64,000 nucleotides of DNA from the NCBI RefSeq assembly GCF_016746085.1, contig NZ_JAERTZ010000013.1, forward strand, positions 1-64,000. The letters run 5' to 3'. How positions within the stretch are numbered: the stretch's first letter is position 1; each line of letters starts with the position of its first letter. This DNA comes from Zobellella iuensis. GTDB taxonomy: Bacteria; Pseudomonadota; Gammaproteobacteria; Enterobacterales; Aeromonadaceae. Shown piece by piece: positions 8,155-17,347 of the stretch. Under the pieces are notes generated by a model. That model was not told the DNA's origin. It saw only the letters and a program-made list of their open reading frames with translations, and did not search any database. The translations under genes were made by a program, and so were the position numbers.

Positions 8155-11100
8155 GTGTCTATATCCCCGGTCTTTTCCCAGCTTGAACAGGCACTCGCCG
8201 AACGTATTCTGATCATCGACGGCGGCATGGGCACCATGATCCAATCCTACCGACTGGATGAAGACGCCTACCGGGGGGAGCGCTTCGCCGACTGGCCGTC
8301 GGATCTCAAGGGCAACAACGATTTGCTGGTGCTGACCCAGCCCGAAATCATTGCCAGGATCCACAGCGATTATTTCGCTGCCGGTGCCGACATCATCGAG
8401 ACCAATACTTTCAACGCCACCACCATCGCCATGGCCGACTACCAGATGGAGTCCCTGGCGGCGGAAATCAACCTGGAAGCGGCCCGGCTGGCACGCCGGG
8501 TGGCCGATGAGTGGACGGCCAGGGAACCCCACAAACCGCGCTTCGTGGCCGGGGTGCTGGGCCCGACCAACAGAACCGCCTCCATCTCGCCGGACGTGAA
8601 CGACGCCGGCAAGCGCAACGTTACCTTCGATCAGTTGGTCGAAGCCTATACCGAGGCCGCCCAGGCGTTGATCGAGGGGGGCGCCGACCTGCTGATGATC
8701 GAAACCATTTTCGATACCCTCAATGCCAAGGCGGCGGTGTTTGCCCTCGAAACCCTGTTCGACAAGCTGGATCTGCGCCTGCCGGTGATGATCTCCGGTA
8801 CCATTACCGATGCGTCCGGCCGGACCCTGTCGGGCCAGACCACGGAAGCCTTCTATCATTCCCTGCGCCATGCCAAACCCATTTCTTTCGGCCTCAACTG
8901 TGCCCTGGGCCCGGATGAGCTGCGCCAGTACGTGGCCGAGTTGTCCCGGATCAGCGAAACCCATGTGTCGGCCCACCCCAATGCCGGTTTGCCCAACGCC
9001 TTCGGGGAGTACGATCTGGACGCCAGGGAGATGGCCGACCATATCCGCGAGTGGGCCGAGAGCGGCTTTCTCAACCTGGTCGGTGGCTGTTGCGGCTCCA
9101 CTCCGGAGCATATCCGCGCCATGGCCGAGGCGGTGGCCGGCATCAAGCCGCGGGTGCTGCCCGAACTGCCGGTGGCCTGCCGGCTGGCCGGCCTGGAGCC
9201 GGTGCTGATCACCCCCGAGAGCATGTTCGTCAACGTCGGCGAGCGCACCAACGTCACCGGCTCCGCCATGTTCAAGCGGCTGATCAAGGAAGAGCAGTAC
9301 GACAAGGCGCTGGAAGTGGCGCTGCAGCAGGTGGAAAACGGCGCTCAGGTGATTGATATCAACATGGACGAGGGCATGCTCGACGCCGAGGCCTGCATGA
9401 CCCGCTTCCTCAACCTGATCGCCGGCGAACCGGACATCGCCCGGGTGCCGATCATGATCGACTCCTCCAAGTGGGAAGTGATCGAGGCCGGCCTCAAGTG
9501 CATTCAGGGCAAGGGTATCGTCAACTCCATCTCCATGAAGGAAGGGGAAGAGAAGTTTATCGAGCAGGCCCGGCTGGTGCGCCGCTACGGCGCCGCCGTG
9601 ATCGTGATGGCCTTCGACGAGGTGGGCCAGGCCGATACCCGGGCGCGCAAGTTCGAGATCTGCCAGCGTGCCTACCGGGTGCTGGTGGACCAGGTCGGTT
9701 TCCCGCCGGAAGACATCATCTTCGACCCCAACATCTTCGCGGTGGCGACCGGTATCGATGAGCACAACAACTACGCGGTGGACTTTATCGAGGCGGTGAA
9801 GGACATCAAGGACCACCTGCCCCACGCGATGATCTCCGGCGGTGTGTCCAACGTGTCGTTTTCGTTCCGGGGGAACGACGCGGTGCGCGAGGCCATTCAC
9901 GCGGTGTTCCTCTATCACGCCATCAAGAACGGCATGGACATGGGCATCGTCAACGCCGGCCAACTGGCGATCTACGAGGACATCGAGCCCGAGCTGAAGG
10001 AAAAGGTCGAGGCGGTGGTGCTCAACCTGAACGATAATGCCACCGAAGCCCTGCTGGAGATCGCCGAGCGCTACCGCGGCAGCGGCGGCCAGCAGACGGA
10101 CGCTCGGGATCTGGAATGGCGCAGCTGGCCGGTGAACAAACGGCTGGAACACGCCCTGGTGAAGGGGCTGACCGATTTTATCGAAGACGATACCGAGGAA
10201 GCGAGAGCCCAGGCGGCCAGGCCGCTGGAGGTGATCGAAGGCCCGCTGATGGACGGCATGAACGTGGTCGGTGACCTGTTTGGCGAAGGCAAGATGTTCC
10301 TGCCCCAGGTGGTCAAGTCGGCGCGGGTGATGAAACGGGCGGTGGCCTACCTCAACCCCTTCATCGAAGCGGGCAAGGAAGCGGGTCAGACCAACGGCAA
10401 GGTGGTGATGGCCACGGTCAAGGGCGATGTACACGATATCGGCAAGAATATCGTCGGGGTGGTACTGCAGTGCAACAACTTCGAGGTGGTGGACCTGGGC
10501 GTCATGGTCTCTTGCGAGACGATACTGAAAACCGCCCGGGAAACCAATGCCGATATGATAGGCTTGTCCGGGCTGATCACCCCGTCGCTGGATGAAATGG
10601 TGCACGTGGCCAAGGAAATGCAGCGCCAGGGCTTCAAGATCCCGCTGCTGATCGGCGGGGCCACCACCTCCAAGGCCCATACCGCGGTCAAGATAGAGCA
10701 GAATTACGACGAGCCGGTGGTCTATGTGGCCAACGCCTCCCGCGCCGTGGGGGTGGTACAGACCCTGTTGAGCGCGGAAAACAAGCCGGCCTTCGTGGCG
10801 CGGCTGAACAAGGAGTACGAGGTGGTGCGGGATCAGCATGCCCGCAAGCGTCCCCGTACCCGGCCGGTGCCCCTGGCCGAGGCCCGGGCCAACCGGATGC
10901 TCATCGACTGGCAGGCCTATACCCCGCCGGTGCCGGCCAAGCCGGGCATTCACGAATTCCACGATGTGCCGATTTCGGTGTTGCGCGAATATATCGACTG
11001 GACGCCGTTTTTCCTTACCTGGTCACTGGCGGGCAAGTACCCCCGTATCCTGGAGGACGAGATCGTGGGTGAAGAGGCCAAGCGGCTGTTTGCCGACGCC

Positions 11101-11835
11101 AATGCCCTGCTCGACCAGTTGGCGGCCGACGGCGAGCTGCGCTGCTCCGGCGTCATGGGATTGTTCCCGGCCAACAGCGTGGACGACGACGTGGAAGTCT
11201 ATAGCGACGAGTCCCGCAGCCGGGTGCTGCATACCCTGCGCTTCCTGCGCCAGCAGACCGAGAAGAAGGACGGCTTCCCCAACTATTGCCTGGCCGATTT
11301 CGTGGCGCCCAAGGGCGCGAGGCCCGACTATATCGGTGCCTTCGCGGTGACCGGCGGCATCGGCGAGGATGATATCATCCGTCGTTACAAGGAGGCCCAT
11401 GACGACTACAACGCCATCATGGCCAGCGCCGTGGCCGACCGGCTGGCGGAGGCTTTCGCCGAATACATGCATCTGCTGGTGCGGCGGGAATACTGGGGCT
11501 ATGCCCCGGACGAGGCGCTCAGCAACGACGAGCTGATCCGCGAAAAGTATCGAGGTATCCGTCCGGCTCCTGGCTACCCGGCCTGCCCGGAACACACCGA
11601 GAAGGGGACCCTGTGGCAGCTGCTGGACGTGGAATCGCGCATCGGCATGAAGCTGACCGAGTCCTTCGCCATGTGGCCGGGGGCGGCGGTGTCCGGCTGG
11701 TACTTCTCCTACCCCGATACCCGTTACTTCGCGGTGGCCCAGATCCAGGAAGATCAACTGCTGGATTATGCCGCCCGCAAGGGCATGAGCCGGAAGGATG
11801 CGGAAAAGTGGCTGGCGCCCAACCTGAGCGAGTAA
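8155..11835 (+). CDS. metH: Cobalamin-dependent methionine synthase
   Basis: Transfers a methyl group from 5-methyltetrahydrofolate to homocysteine through methylcobalamin. All four modules are present in 1226 residues. The homocysteine domain (about 1-330) has zinc ligands C249, C312 and C313 (GGCCGST). It is followed by the pterin-binding domain (about 360-620) and the cobalamin module with DVHDIGKN, where H760 is the lower axial ligand. The C-terminal S-adenosylmethionine reactivation domain contains [14 protein letters not shown] and ends near [15 protein letters not shown]. Translation starts at GTG, with AGGAG 6 bp upstream. Two weak MetJ boxes lie in the promoter region; no cobalamin riboswitch is evident. 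Confidence 0.97.
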   Translation: MSISPVFSQLEQALAERILIIDGGMGTMIQSYRLDEDAYRGERFADWPSDLKGNNDLLVLTQPEIIARIHSDYFAAGADIIETNTFNATTIAMADYQMESLAAEINLEAARLARRVADEWTAREPHKPRFVAGVLGPTNRTASISPDVNDAGKRNVTFDQLVEAYTEAAQALIEGGADLLMIETIFDTLNAKAAVFALETLFDKLDLRLPVMISGTITDASGRTLSGQTTEAFYHSLRHAKPISFGLNCALGPDELRQYVAELSRISETHVSAHPNAGLPNAFGEYDLDAREMADHIREWAESGFLNLVGGCCGSTPEHIRAMAEAVAGIKPRVLPELPVACRLAGLEPVLITPESMFVNVGERTNVTGSAMFKRLIKEEQYDKALEVALQQVENGAQVIDINMDEGMLDAEACMTRFLNLIAGEPDIARVPIMIDSSKWEVIEAGLKCIQGKGIVNSISMKEGEEKFIEQARLVRRYGAAVIVMAFDEVGQADTRARKFEICQRAYRVLVDQVGFPPEDIIFDPNIFAVATGIDEHNNYAVDFIEAVKDIKDHLPHAMISGGVSNVSFSFRGNDAVREAIHAVFLYHAIKNGMDMGIVNAGQLAIYEDIEPELKEKVEAVVLNLNDNATEALLEIAERYRGSGGQQTDARDLEWRSWPVNKRLEHALVKGLTDFIEDDTEEARAQAARPLEVIEGPLMDGMNVVGDLFGEGKMFLPQVVKSARVMKRAVAYLNPFIEAGKEAGQTNGKVVMATVKGDVHDIGKNIVGVVLQCNNFEVVDLGVMVSCETILKTARETNADMIGLSGLITPSLDEMVHVAKEMQRQGFKIPLLIGGATTSKAHTAVKIEQNYDEPVVYVANASRAVGVVQTLLSAENKPAFVARLNKEYEVVRDQHARKRPRTRPVPLAEARANRMLIDWQAYTPPVPAKPGIHEFHDVPISVLREYIDWTPFFLTWSLAGKYPRILEDEIVGEEAKRLFADANALLDQLAADGELRCSGVMGLFPANSVDDDVEVYSDESRSRVLHTLRFLRQQTEKKDGFPNYCLADFVAPKGARPDYIGAFAVTGGIGEDDIIRRYKEAHDDYNAIMASAVADRLAEAFAEYMHLLVRREYWGYAPDEALSNDELIREKYRGIRPAPGYPACPEHTEKGTLWQLLDVESRIGMKLTESFAMWPGAAVSGWYFSYPDTRYFAVAQIQEDQLLDYAARKGMSRKDAEKWLAPNLSE

Positions 11836-11843
11836 GGATTGGG

Positions 11844-11864
11844 AAGGCGCCGGGGTGGCGCCTT
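11844..11864 (+). terminator. Hairpin after metH
   Basis: AAGGCGCC (11844-11851) and GGCGCCTT (11857-11864) form a perfect 8-bp stem with loop GGGGT just after the metH stop. There is no T run behind it, so termination may be weak. Confidence 0.5.
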
Positions 11865-12048
11865 GCTGCTAAATATTGTACCGAGCCGACTCCCCGAGGG
11901 GGATGCCGGCGTGTATGCTTGTAATAATGAGGCCGCCGCAAGTACGGTGAAGGTGCTTTCGGATGGGCGGTCGCGGGAAAGGCTGGACAGAATTCGGGCG
12001 ATAACGTAGCTTCTGCCGGCTTTGTTTAATCTCTGGGAGGAGCCTTCC

Positions 12049-13284
12049 ATGTTTGCTGTAAAAAACGCCGGAAAAACGGGATTTTTATTCCTGGCTGTTT
12101 TGCTGATGTACTCCCTGTTCAACCAGGTGCAGGCCAATCCGCGTTACGCCTCTATCGTGCTGGACGCGGACAGCGGCGAGGTGCTGCATGCCTCCAATGC
12201 CGACGCTTCCCGTTATCCCGCCTCGCTCACCAAGATGATGACGCTCTATATGCTGTTCGAGGCGATGGACAAGGGCCTGATGACTCTGGACACCGCCATG
12301 CCGGTGTCGGCCCATGCCGCCGCCATGCCGCAAACCAACATTTCATTGAAGGCGGGAGATCGGCTTAAAGTGCGGGATGCCATTCCGGCGTTGATCGTCC
12401 GCTCCGCCAACGACGTGGCGGCGGTGGTGGCCGAAGCCCTGGGCGGCACCGAGAGCGGCTTTGGCCGCATGATGACGGAAAAGGCGAAGGCGATGAAGAT
12501 GACCTCCACCACCTTCCGTAATGCCTCCGGCCTGCCCGATGCCGCCCAGACCAGTACCGCCCGGGATCTGGCGATACTGTCGGTGCGGTTGATGAAGGAT
12601 TATCCCCAGTATTACCATTATTTCGCTACCCAGTCCTTCACCTATAAGGGGCGGACCTACAACAGCCACAACCGCATGGTGCGCAACTATCCGGGGGTCG
12701 ACGGCATGAAGACCGGCTTTATCCGCGCCTCCGGCTTCAATGTGGCCACCTCCGCCGTCAAGGGCGAGCGGCGGCTGATCGGCGTGGTCATGGGCGGGCA
12801 GACCGCCCAGTCCAGAGATGCCCATATGGCGTCCCTGCTGGATCGCGGTTTCGAGCGGGCGACCCAACTCGCCAAGGTATCGCCCGCGGCGGCCAAGCCG
12901 GCCGCCAATCTGGTGGTCAGTACCGACACGGTGCGCCAGGTGGTGCGACAGGAGCAGCCGGTGACCCGGGCGCCGGCGGTGCTGCAACGCACCTCCCAGA
13001 CCTTCCCGGTCGAGCAGACCATGATCACCGATGAGCTCGGTTGGGCGGTACAGATTGGCTCTTTCCGGGTGCCGGAGCAGGCGAGGGACAGGGCTTCCGA
13101 TGCGGCCCAGCGGCTGGATGACATCGATCTGGCCCAGATAGCGGTGAGCGAGGTGGAAATCAGTAATCGCAAACTGTTCCGCGCCCGGCTGGTGGGACTG
13201 CAGGAAAATCAGGCCAAAAGCGCCTGCCAGCGCCTGTCCCGCCAGGGCATGGACTGCCTGGTGGTCAAGCTGACCGGCAGCTGA
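12049..13284 (+). CDS. D-alanyl-D-alanine carboxypeptidase with C-terminal SPOR domain
   Basis: A periplasmic penicillin-binding peptidase (S11 family) of 411 residues that trims the terminal D-alanine from peptidoglycan stem peptides. An N-terminal hydrophobic segment ends in NQVQA, a plausible signal-peptide cleavage site. The three active-site motifs are S59-L-T-K62, S119-A-N121 and K221-T-G223. Residues about 335-411 (WAVQIGSFRVPEQARDRA onward) form a SPOR domain, which binds denuded glycan at division septa; classical DacA/DacC instead end in an amphipathic membrane anchor. GGGAGGAG lies 7 bp before the chosen ATG at 12049; an upstream in-frame ATG at 12022 lacks such a site. Confidence 0.9.
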   Translation: MFAVKNAGKTGFLFLAVLLMYSLFNQVQANPRYASIVLDADSGEVLHASNADASRYPASLTKMMTLYMLFEAMDKGLMTLDTAMPVSAHAAAMPQTNISLKAGDRLKVRDAIPALIVRSANDVAAVVAEALGGTESGFGRMMTEKAKAMKMTSTTFRNASGLPDAAQTSTARDLAILSVRLMKDYPQYYHYFATQSFTYKGRTYNSHNRMVRNYPGVDGMKTGFIRASGFNVATSAVKGERRLIGVVMGGQTAQSRDAHMASLLDRGFERATQLAKVSPAAAKPAANLVVSTDTVRQVVRQEQPVTRAPAVLQRTSQTFPVEQTMITDELGWAVQIGSFRVPEQARDRASDAAQRLDDIDLAQIAVSEVEISNRKLFRARLVGLQENQAKSACQRLSRQGMDCLVVKLTGS

Positions 13285-13293
13285 ACAGAGGGC

Positions 13294-13317
13294 CTGCCGC
13301 CCGGAAGCGGGCGGCAG
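13294..13317 (+). terminator. GC-rich hairpin after the carboxypeptidase gene
   Basis: CTGCCGCCCG pairs perfectly with CGGGCGGCAG around a GAAG loop, 10 bp after the stop codon. It has no T tract and may be an RNA-stability hairpin ahead of the true terminator. Confidence 0.5.
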
Positions 13318-13366
13318 GGATGGCCGGGGCAAAGTCAGGGTGCTGCCCCTTGAGCGGCAAACAAAG

Positions 13367-13399
13367 AAAAAGGGGGTGACATCATGTCACCCCCTTTTT
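13367..13399. terminator. Strong bidirectional intrinsic terminator
   Basis: AAAAAGGGGGTGAC (13367-13380) pairs over 14 bp with GTCACCCCCTTTTT (13386-13399), loop ATCAT. A and T runs on either side allow it to work on both strands. Confidence 0.9.
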
Positions 13400-13471
13400 G
13401 GGTCGTCTTAGCGGTTCTGTCCCTAAACCAAATTGCTCCCTGCAATCCCTGACTTCACCTTGATCCTTAAG

Positions 13472-13625
13472 GTCATCCTCTTCCCGATCCGTCGGTGTGT
13501 CCATCTGGTCATCCTGACCGCGTGTCATCCTGACGCGCATGACCGTCTCCATCCGGGGAGGTGTCCGTTACCGCATCCTGCTGGGTTCCCTTTGCCTTTC
13601 CTGGCAGCCCGTCATCCTGACCGGC
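13472..13625. repeat. Degenerate GTCATCCTGAC-type repeats in a gene-free gap
   Basis: The 542-bp stretch 13285-13826 contains no gene I can support. Besides the two hairpins at its left end it carries four copies of GTCATCCT, at 13472, 13508, 13524 and 13611. Three extend to GTCATCCTGAC(C/G)(G/C)(C/G)C. The copies at 13508 and 13524 are spaced 16 bp apart. This looks like an eroded cluster of a short interspersed repeat. The remainder up to 13826 is AT-richer and featureless. Confidence 0.5.
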
Positions 13626-13826
13626 TTCCTTGCTCCTTGCGGGAGAGATAATAGCCCAAGTACCGTCCGGCTCAAGCCGGATAAATCGGCCGCCGCTGGA
13701 GGTTATTCGGGGTATTATTTCAATTCTTTGATTTTAATGAATAAAATTGATGTCATTGGTAAAGTCCGCGCACGGAAAACGTTTTCTCTGTCGCTAGCTT
13801 GAGAGATCTCTTACAAGATAGTGGGC

Positions 13827-14294
13827 TTATCTCCCTGATTCCTTCTGGCCGGCTTCGTGCTGCAACAGCCAAGCCTTGCGTTCCAGGCCTCCACCGTAGC
13901 CGACCAGCTTGCCGCCGGCGCCGATCACCCGGTGGCAGGGAATGATGATGGAGATGGGGTTGCGGCCGTTGGCCAGGCCCACGGCCCGCACCGCCCTGGG
14001 GTTGCCGATGCTCTCGGCGATGTCTTTGTAGCTGCGGTGTTCGCCATGGGGAATGGTCTGCAGGGCCTGCCAGACCCCGTGCTGGAAGGGGGTGCCTTGC
14101 GGCGCCAGGGGCAGCTCGAAGCGGCGCAGGCGGCCGTCGAAATAGGCGCTCAGCTGGTCGCAGGCGGCCTGCAGCAGGGAGCTGGCCGGCGGGCTCAGGG
14201 GCATGACATCGTCCCGGAAGTCGACCTCGAGGATGGCGTCGTCGCTGGCGGCGATATAAAGGGTGCCCAGGGGGCTTGGCAGGGTGCAGTGCAT
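13827..14294 (-). CDS. ogt: Methylated-DNA--protein-cysteine methyltransferase
   Basis: A 155-residue suicide repair protein that takes methyl groups from O6-methylguanine or O4-methylthymine in DNA. The active-site motif PCHRVIG is present, preceded by the helix-turn-helix region RAVRAVGLANGRNP, and followed by the closing GGLERKAWLLQHE segment. There is no N-terminal Ada regulatory domain, so it is the constitutive Ogt type. It is probably the last gene of a short minus-strand series with the two genes to its right. Confidence 0.93.
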   Translation of the reverse strand: MHCTLPSPLGTLYIAASDDAILEVDFRDDVMPLSPPASSLLQAACDQLSAYFDGRLRRFELPLAPQGTPFQHGVWQALQTIPHGEHRSYKDIAESIGNPRAVRAVGLANGRNPISIIIPCHRVIGAGGKLVGYGGGLERKAWLLQHEAGQKESGR

Positions 14295-14431
14295 AAGGAC
14301 TCCGGCTGGCGTGGGGATACCCTGATTGTATCCCCATTGCGCTCCGGGTGGCAGTTATCGGGCCAGGCGGCGGGCGATGGTGTCGCCCAGGGGGCCGTGG
14401 TGACGCTACCCCGGCGGCTGCCGCTGCCGGA

Positions 14432-14743
14432 TCAGAGTTCGGCCAGCGGCCAGGCGTCGAAGGCGGGCTCTTCGTAGGGATGGGCGGTGCGCAAGGCGGC
14501 GATGGCGTCCCGGATCAGCCGGTCTTCGCACACCAGCTCGACCCTGACCTCGGCCACCCGCTCCAGCTCGCCGGGCTGGCCGAGAAAGGGGTTGGCCCCG
14601 GCCAGGGGACGGAACTGGCCCTGCCCCCGGGTTTCGAAGCAGCACTCCGTGTAGTCGCCGATCCGGCCGGCGCCGGTGGCGAACACCGCCGCCTTGACCG
14701 GCTCCAGATGGGATTCGGGCACGAAGAACACCAGCTTGTACAT
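14432..14743 (-). CDS. Stand-alone NIF3/YqfO-like (PII-like fold) domain protein
   Basis: A 103-residue protein that resembles only the inserted or C-terminal PII-like domain of NIF3/YqfO proteins (COG3323). The opening YKLVFFVPESHLEPVKAAVF, the central GAGRIGDYTECCF and the closing RTAHPYEEPAFDAWPL are characteristic; HPYEEP is the best-conserved part. No metal-binding NIF3 core is encoded next to it. It lies 20 bp from the phnA-like gene on the same strand and is likely co-transcribed with it. No reaction is known for this stand-alone form. Confidence 0.72.
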   Translation of the reverse strand: MYKLVFFVPESHLEPVKAAVFATGAGRIGDYTECCFETRGQGQFRPLAGANPFLGQPGELERVAEVRVELVCEDRLIRDAIAALRTAHPYEEPAFDAWPLAEL

Positions 14744-14763
14744 GGCTAGCTCCCGGTCGCCGC

Positions 14764-15330
14764 TCAGGCCTTTTTCAGGAATTTGGCCACCAGCACGATG
14801 TGCACACCGTTGACCTTGCCTTCGATATGCTCCGGATTATTGGTCAGGCTGATGTTCTTGACCAGGGTGCCGCGCTTGGCGGTGAAGCCCGCGCCCTTGA
14901 CCTCCAGATCCTTGATCAGGGTGACCGCATCGCCGGCCTGCAGCCGGCTGCCGTTGCTGTCGAGGGTCGGCTCGCCGTCGTCTTCCTCCGCGGCCAGGCC
15001 GGCCTCGGCCCACTGCTGCACTTCCGGCTCCAGGTAGAGCATGTCCAGCAGGTCCCGGGCCCAGCCCTCGCTGGACAGCTTTTTCAGGGTGCGCCAGGCC
15101 AGCACCTGCACCGCCGGCACCGGGCTCCACATGCTGTCGTTGAGGCAACGCCAGTGGTGGTGATCCTGGGGATGATCCAGCTCGCCCTGGCAGCGGGCGC
15201 ACAGCAGGACGCAGTGATCGGCGCTGTCGGCGGTCTTGGGGGCTACGGTATTCTGGCTCAGCGCATCGGTGGCGCCGCACAGCTCGCAGCGGCCGCCGCT
15301 GCGTTCCTGCAGTTGTTGTTCTATGGTCAT
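14764..15330 (-). CDS. yjdM: PhnA/YjdM-family protein with extended zinc-ribbon region
   Basis: A 188-residue protein. The N-terminus has a zinc-ribbon-like set of cysteine pairs (CELCGA, then CARCQGELDH), and the C-terminal about 65 residues (DSNGSRLQAGDAVTLIKDLE onward) are the conserved PhnA domain. E. coli YjdM is only about 111 residues, so this version carries a longer middle segment. Despite the historical name, the family is not needed for phosphonate use in E. coli, and its role is unknown. It is divergent from the MCE operon that starts at 15463. Confidence 0.8.
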   Translation of the reverse strand: MTIEQQLQERSGGRCELCGATDALSQNTVAPKTADSADHCVLLCARCQGELDHPQDHHHWRCLNDSMWSPVPAVQVLAWRTLKKLSSEGWARDLLDMLYLEPEVQQWAEAGLAAEEDDGEPTLDSNGSRLQAGDAVTLIKDLEVKGAGFTAKRGTLVKNISLTNNPEHIEGKVNGVHIVLVAKFLKKA

Positions 15331-15462
15331 GATTTGGACTCTTGTCGCTACGTAAAAGTGGCGCAGATCCTAGCATAAAACCGGGCTCCGGTTGTGGTTA
15401 TCCATGGAATGGCAGACAATGCAGCTTCGTATGAGTTTATTTTTCGGGCAGGCCCGGACGAG

Positions 15463-16572
15463 ATGACAGACCCCCTGATCCTGGAAGCCGATCCGGTACC
15501 CCGTGTCCGTTTGCACGGGGACTGGACCCTGGCCCGCTACCGGCAGCTGAGCCGGCTGCAGTTAACCGCGGAGACGACACCGGTGCAGCTCGACGCCGCC
15601 GGCCTCACCGCCCTGGACACCGCCGGCGCCGCCCTGCTGGTGCGGCTGCTGGGGGCGGAGCGACTCGGCCGACTGCTCCCTGCTGCTACCGGACTGTCGG
15701 ACGAGCGGCGGGCCCTGCTGCGGGCGGTGGCCGAGGCCATGGCGGGGCGGGAGCCGCCACCGATACCGGTGCGTCGCTGGGTCGACGACCTGGCCCGGCT
15801 GGGTAGCCTGGTGGCCGGCGGCTGGCGGCAGTGGCTGCAGCTGCTCGGCTTTATGGGGCTGACCCTGATCACCCTGATGGTGCTGCTGCCCAGGCCGGGC
15901 CGCTGGCGGTGGACCGCCCTGGCGGCCCAGATGCACCAGTGCGGCCTCAACGCCGTGCCCATCGTTGCCCTGCTGACTTTCCTGGTGGGGGCCGTGGTGG
16001 CCTTTCTCGGCGCCACCGTGCTGGCCAACTTCGGCGCCACCATCTACACGGTCGATCTGGTGGCCTATTCCTTCCTGCGCGAGTTCGGGGTGCTGCTCAC
16101 CGCCATACTGCTGGCGGGGCGTACCGCCAGCGCCTTCACCGCTCAGCTCGGCGCCATGAAAGTCAACGAGGAACTGGACGCCCTGCGCGCCCAGGGGTTG
16201 GACCCGATGGAACTGCTGGTGTTGCCGCGGCTGCTGGCGTTGCTGCTCACCCTGCCGCTGCTGACCTTTATCGCCATGCTGTCGGGCATGGCGGGCGGCG
16301 CCGCGGTGGCGTTGCTGGCGCTCGACATCTCCCTGGCCCAGTACCTGGCCATAGTGCAGGAAGTGCCGGTGCGGCACCTGCTGGTGGGGTTGGGCAAGGC
16401 GCCCCTGTTCGCCCTGCTGATCGCGCTGATCGGCTGCCTGGAGGGCTTCAAGGTCGGCGGCAGCGCCCAGTCGGTGGGCGAACACACCACCTCCAGCGTG
16501 GTGCAGTCCATCTTCGTGGTGATACTGCTGGACGCCATCGCCGCCCTTTTCCTGATGGAGATGGGCTGGTGA
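15463..16572 (+). CDS. MlaE-type ABC permease with N-terminal STAS domain
   Basis: Permease of an MCE lipid-transport system, 369 residues. Residues about 1-95 form a STAS-like domain (MlaB-like; PVQLDAAGLTALDTAGAALL). Residues about 120-369 are the MlaE/YrbE permease with GVLLTAILLAGRTASAFTA and the coupling-helix-like LDALRAQGLDPMELLVLPR. The canonical Mla system at 52-55 kb has the two parts as separate genes. The start is uncertain: ATGs at 15394, 15409 and 15463 are in frame and none has a strong ribosome-binding site; 15463 is chosen because the domain begins just after it. The stop overlaps the next start codon (GTGA). Confidence 0.85.
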   Translation: MTDPLILEADPVPRVRLHGDWTLARYRQLSRLQLTAETTPVQLDAAGLTALDTAGAALLVRLLGAERLGRLLPAATGLSDERRALLRAVAEAMAGREPPPIPVRRWVDDLARLGSLVAGGWRQWLQLLGFMGLTLITLMVLLPRPGRWRWTALAAQMHQCGLNAVPIVALLTFLVGAVVAFLGATVLANFGATIYTVDLVAYSFLREFGVLLTAILLAGRTASAFTAQLGAMKVNEELDALRAQGLDPMELLVLPRLLALLLTLPLLTFIAMLSGMAGGAAVALLALDISLAQYLAIVQEVPVRHLLVGLGKAPLFALLIALIGCLEGFKVGGSAQSVGEHTTSSVVQSIFVVILLDAIAALFLMEMGW

Positions 16573-17345
16573 GCCGGGAGGCGGTGATCCGCATCCGCGG
16601 CCTGGACAACCGCTTCGGCAGCCAGGTGGTGCACCAGGGGCTGGATCTGGACGTCTACCGGGGCGAGATCCTGGGGGTGGTGGGCGGCTCGGGTACCGGC
16701 AAGTCGGTGCTGCTGCGCTCCATCGTCGGCCTGCGCCGGCCCAGCGGGGGCGAGGTGCGGCTGTTGGGGCAGGATCTGCTGGCCCTGCCGGAGCGGGAGC
16801 GGGCACGGCTGGAGCGGCGCCTGGGGGTGCTGTTCCAGAACGGCGCCCTGTTCTCCTCCCTGACGGTGACGGAAAATATCGCCCTGCCGCTGATCGAGCA
16901 CGCCGGCCTGCCCCGGCCGGAGGCGCAGTATCTGGCCGAGGTCAAGCTGGCCCTGGCCGGCCTGCCGGCCGGAACGGGGGCGCGTTACCCGGCCCAGCTG
17001 TCCGGCGGCATGGTCAAGCGGGCGGCCCTGGCCCGGGCGCTGGCGCTGGATCCGGATATCCTGTTTCTGGACGAGCCCACCGCCGGCCTGGACCCGATCG
17101 CGGCGGCCGCCTTCGATCGCCTGCTGCTGACCCTGAGGGACGCCCTCGGGCTGACGGTGTTCCTGGTCACCCACGATCTCGACACCCTCTACACCAGCTG
17201 CGATCGGGTGGCGGTGCTGGCCCGCAGGAAGGTGCTGGTGGCGGATCGGCTGGACGCGGTGGCAGCCACCGAGGACGACTGGATCCGCGATTATTTTCAC
17301 GGTCCGCGCGGTCGTGCCGCCCGGGCCGCGCAACGGAAGGAGTGA
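16569..17345 (+). CDS. ABC transporter ATP-binding protein of the MCE operon (MlaF-like)
   Basis: A 258-residue cytosolic ATPase that should power the STAS-permease encoded just upstream. Walker A GGSGTGKS, the Q-loop VLFQNGALFSSLTV, signature LSGGMVKRAALARAL, Walker B LFLDEPTAGLDP and the H-loop THD are all visible; the phrases FQNGALF and LSGGM are characteristic of MlaF-like ATPases. Translation starts at a GTG that shares bases with the permease stop codon (GTGA), which implies translational coupling. Confidence 0.9.
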   Translation: MSREAVIRIRGLDNRFGSQVVHQGLDLDVYRGEILGVVGGSGTGKSVLLRSIVGLRRPSGGEVRLLGQDLLALPERERARLERRLGVLFQNGALFSSLTVTENIALPLIEHAGLPRPEAQYLAEVKLALAGLPAGTGARYPAQLSGGMVKRAALARALALDPDILFLDEPTAGLDPIAAAAFDRLLLTLRDALGLTVFLVTHDLDTLYTSCDRVAVLARRKVLVADRLDAVAATEDDWIRDYFHGPRGRAARAAQRKE

Positions 17346-17347
17346 CC

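Noticed and set aside
8149..10962. 937-codon open frame antisense to metH (and similar ones at 22824-25034 and 36904-39621)
   Set aside because: Histidine/glutamine/glycine-rich low-complexity products typical of the complement of GC-rich genes; the sense strands encode MetH, UvrA and YhdP.
13294..13399. Attachment site or mobile-element boundary at the paired hairpins
   Set aside because: Both hairpins are explained by transcription termination; no integrase, tRNA or direct repeats flank them.
13433..13802. Small reading frames of 72 and 87 codons in the gap before ogt
   Set aside because: They run through the repeat cluster, lack ribosome-binding sites and have no recognisable features.
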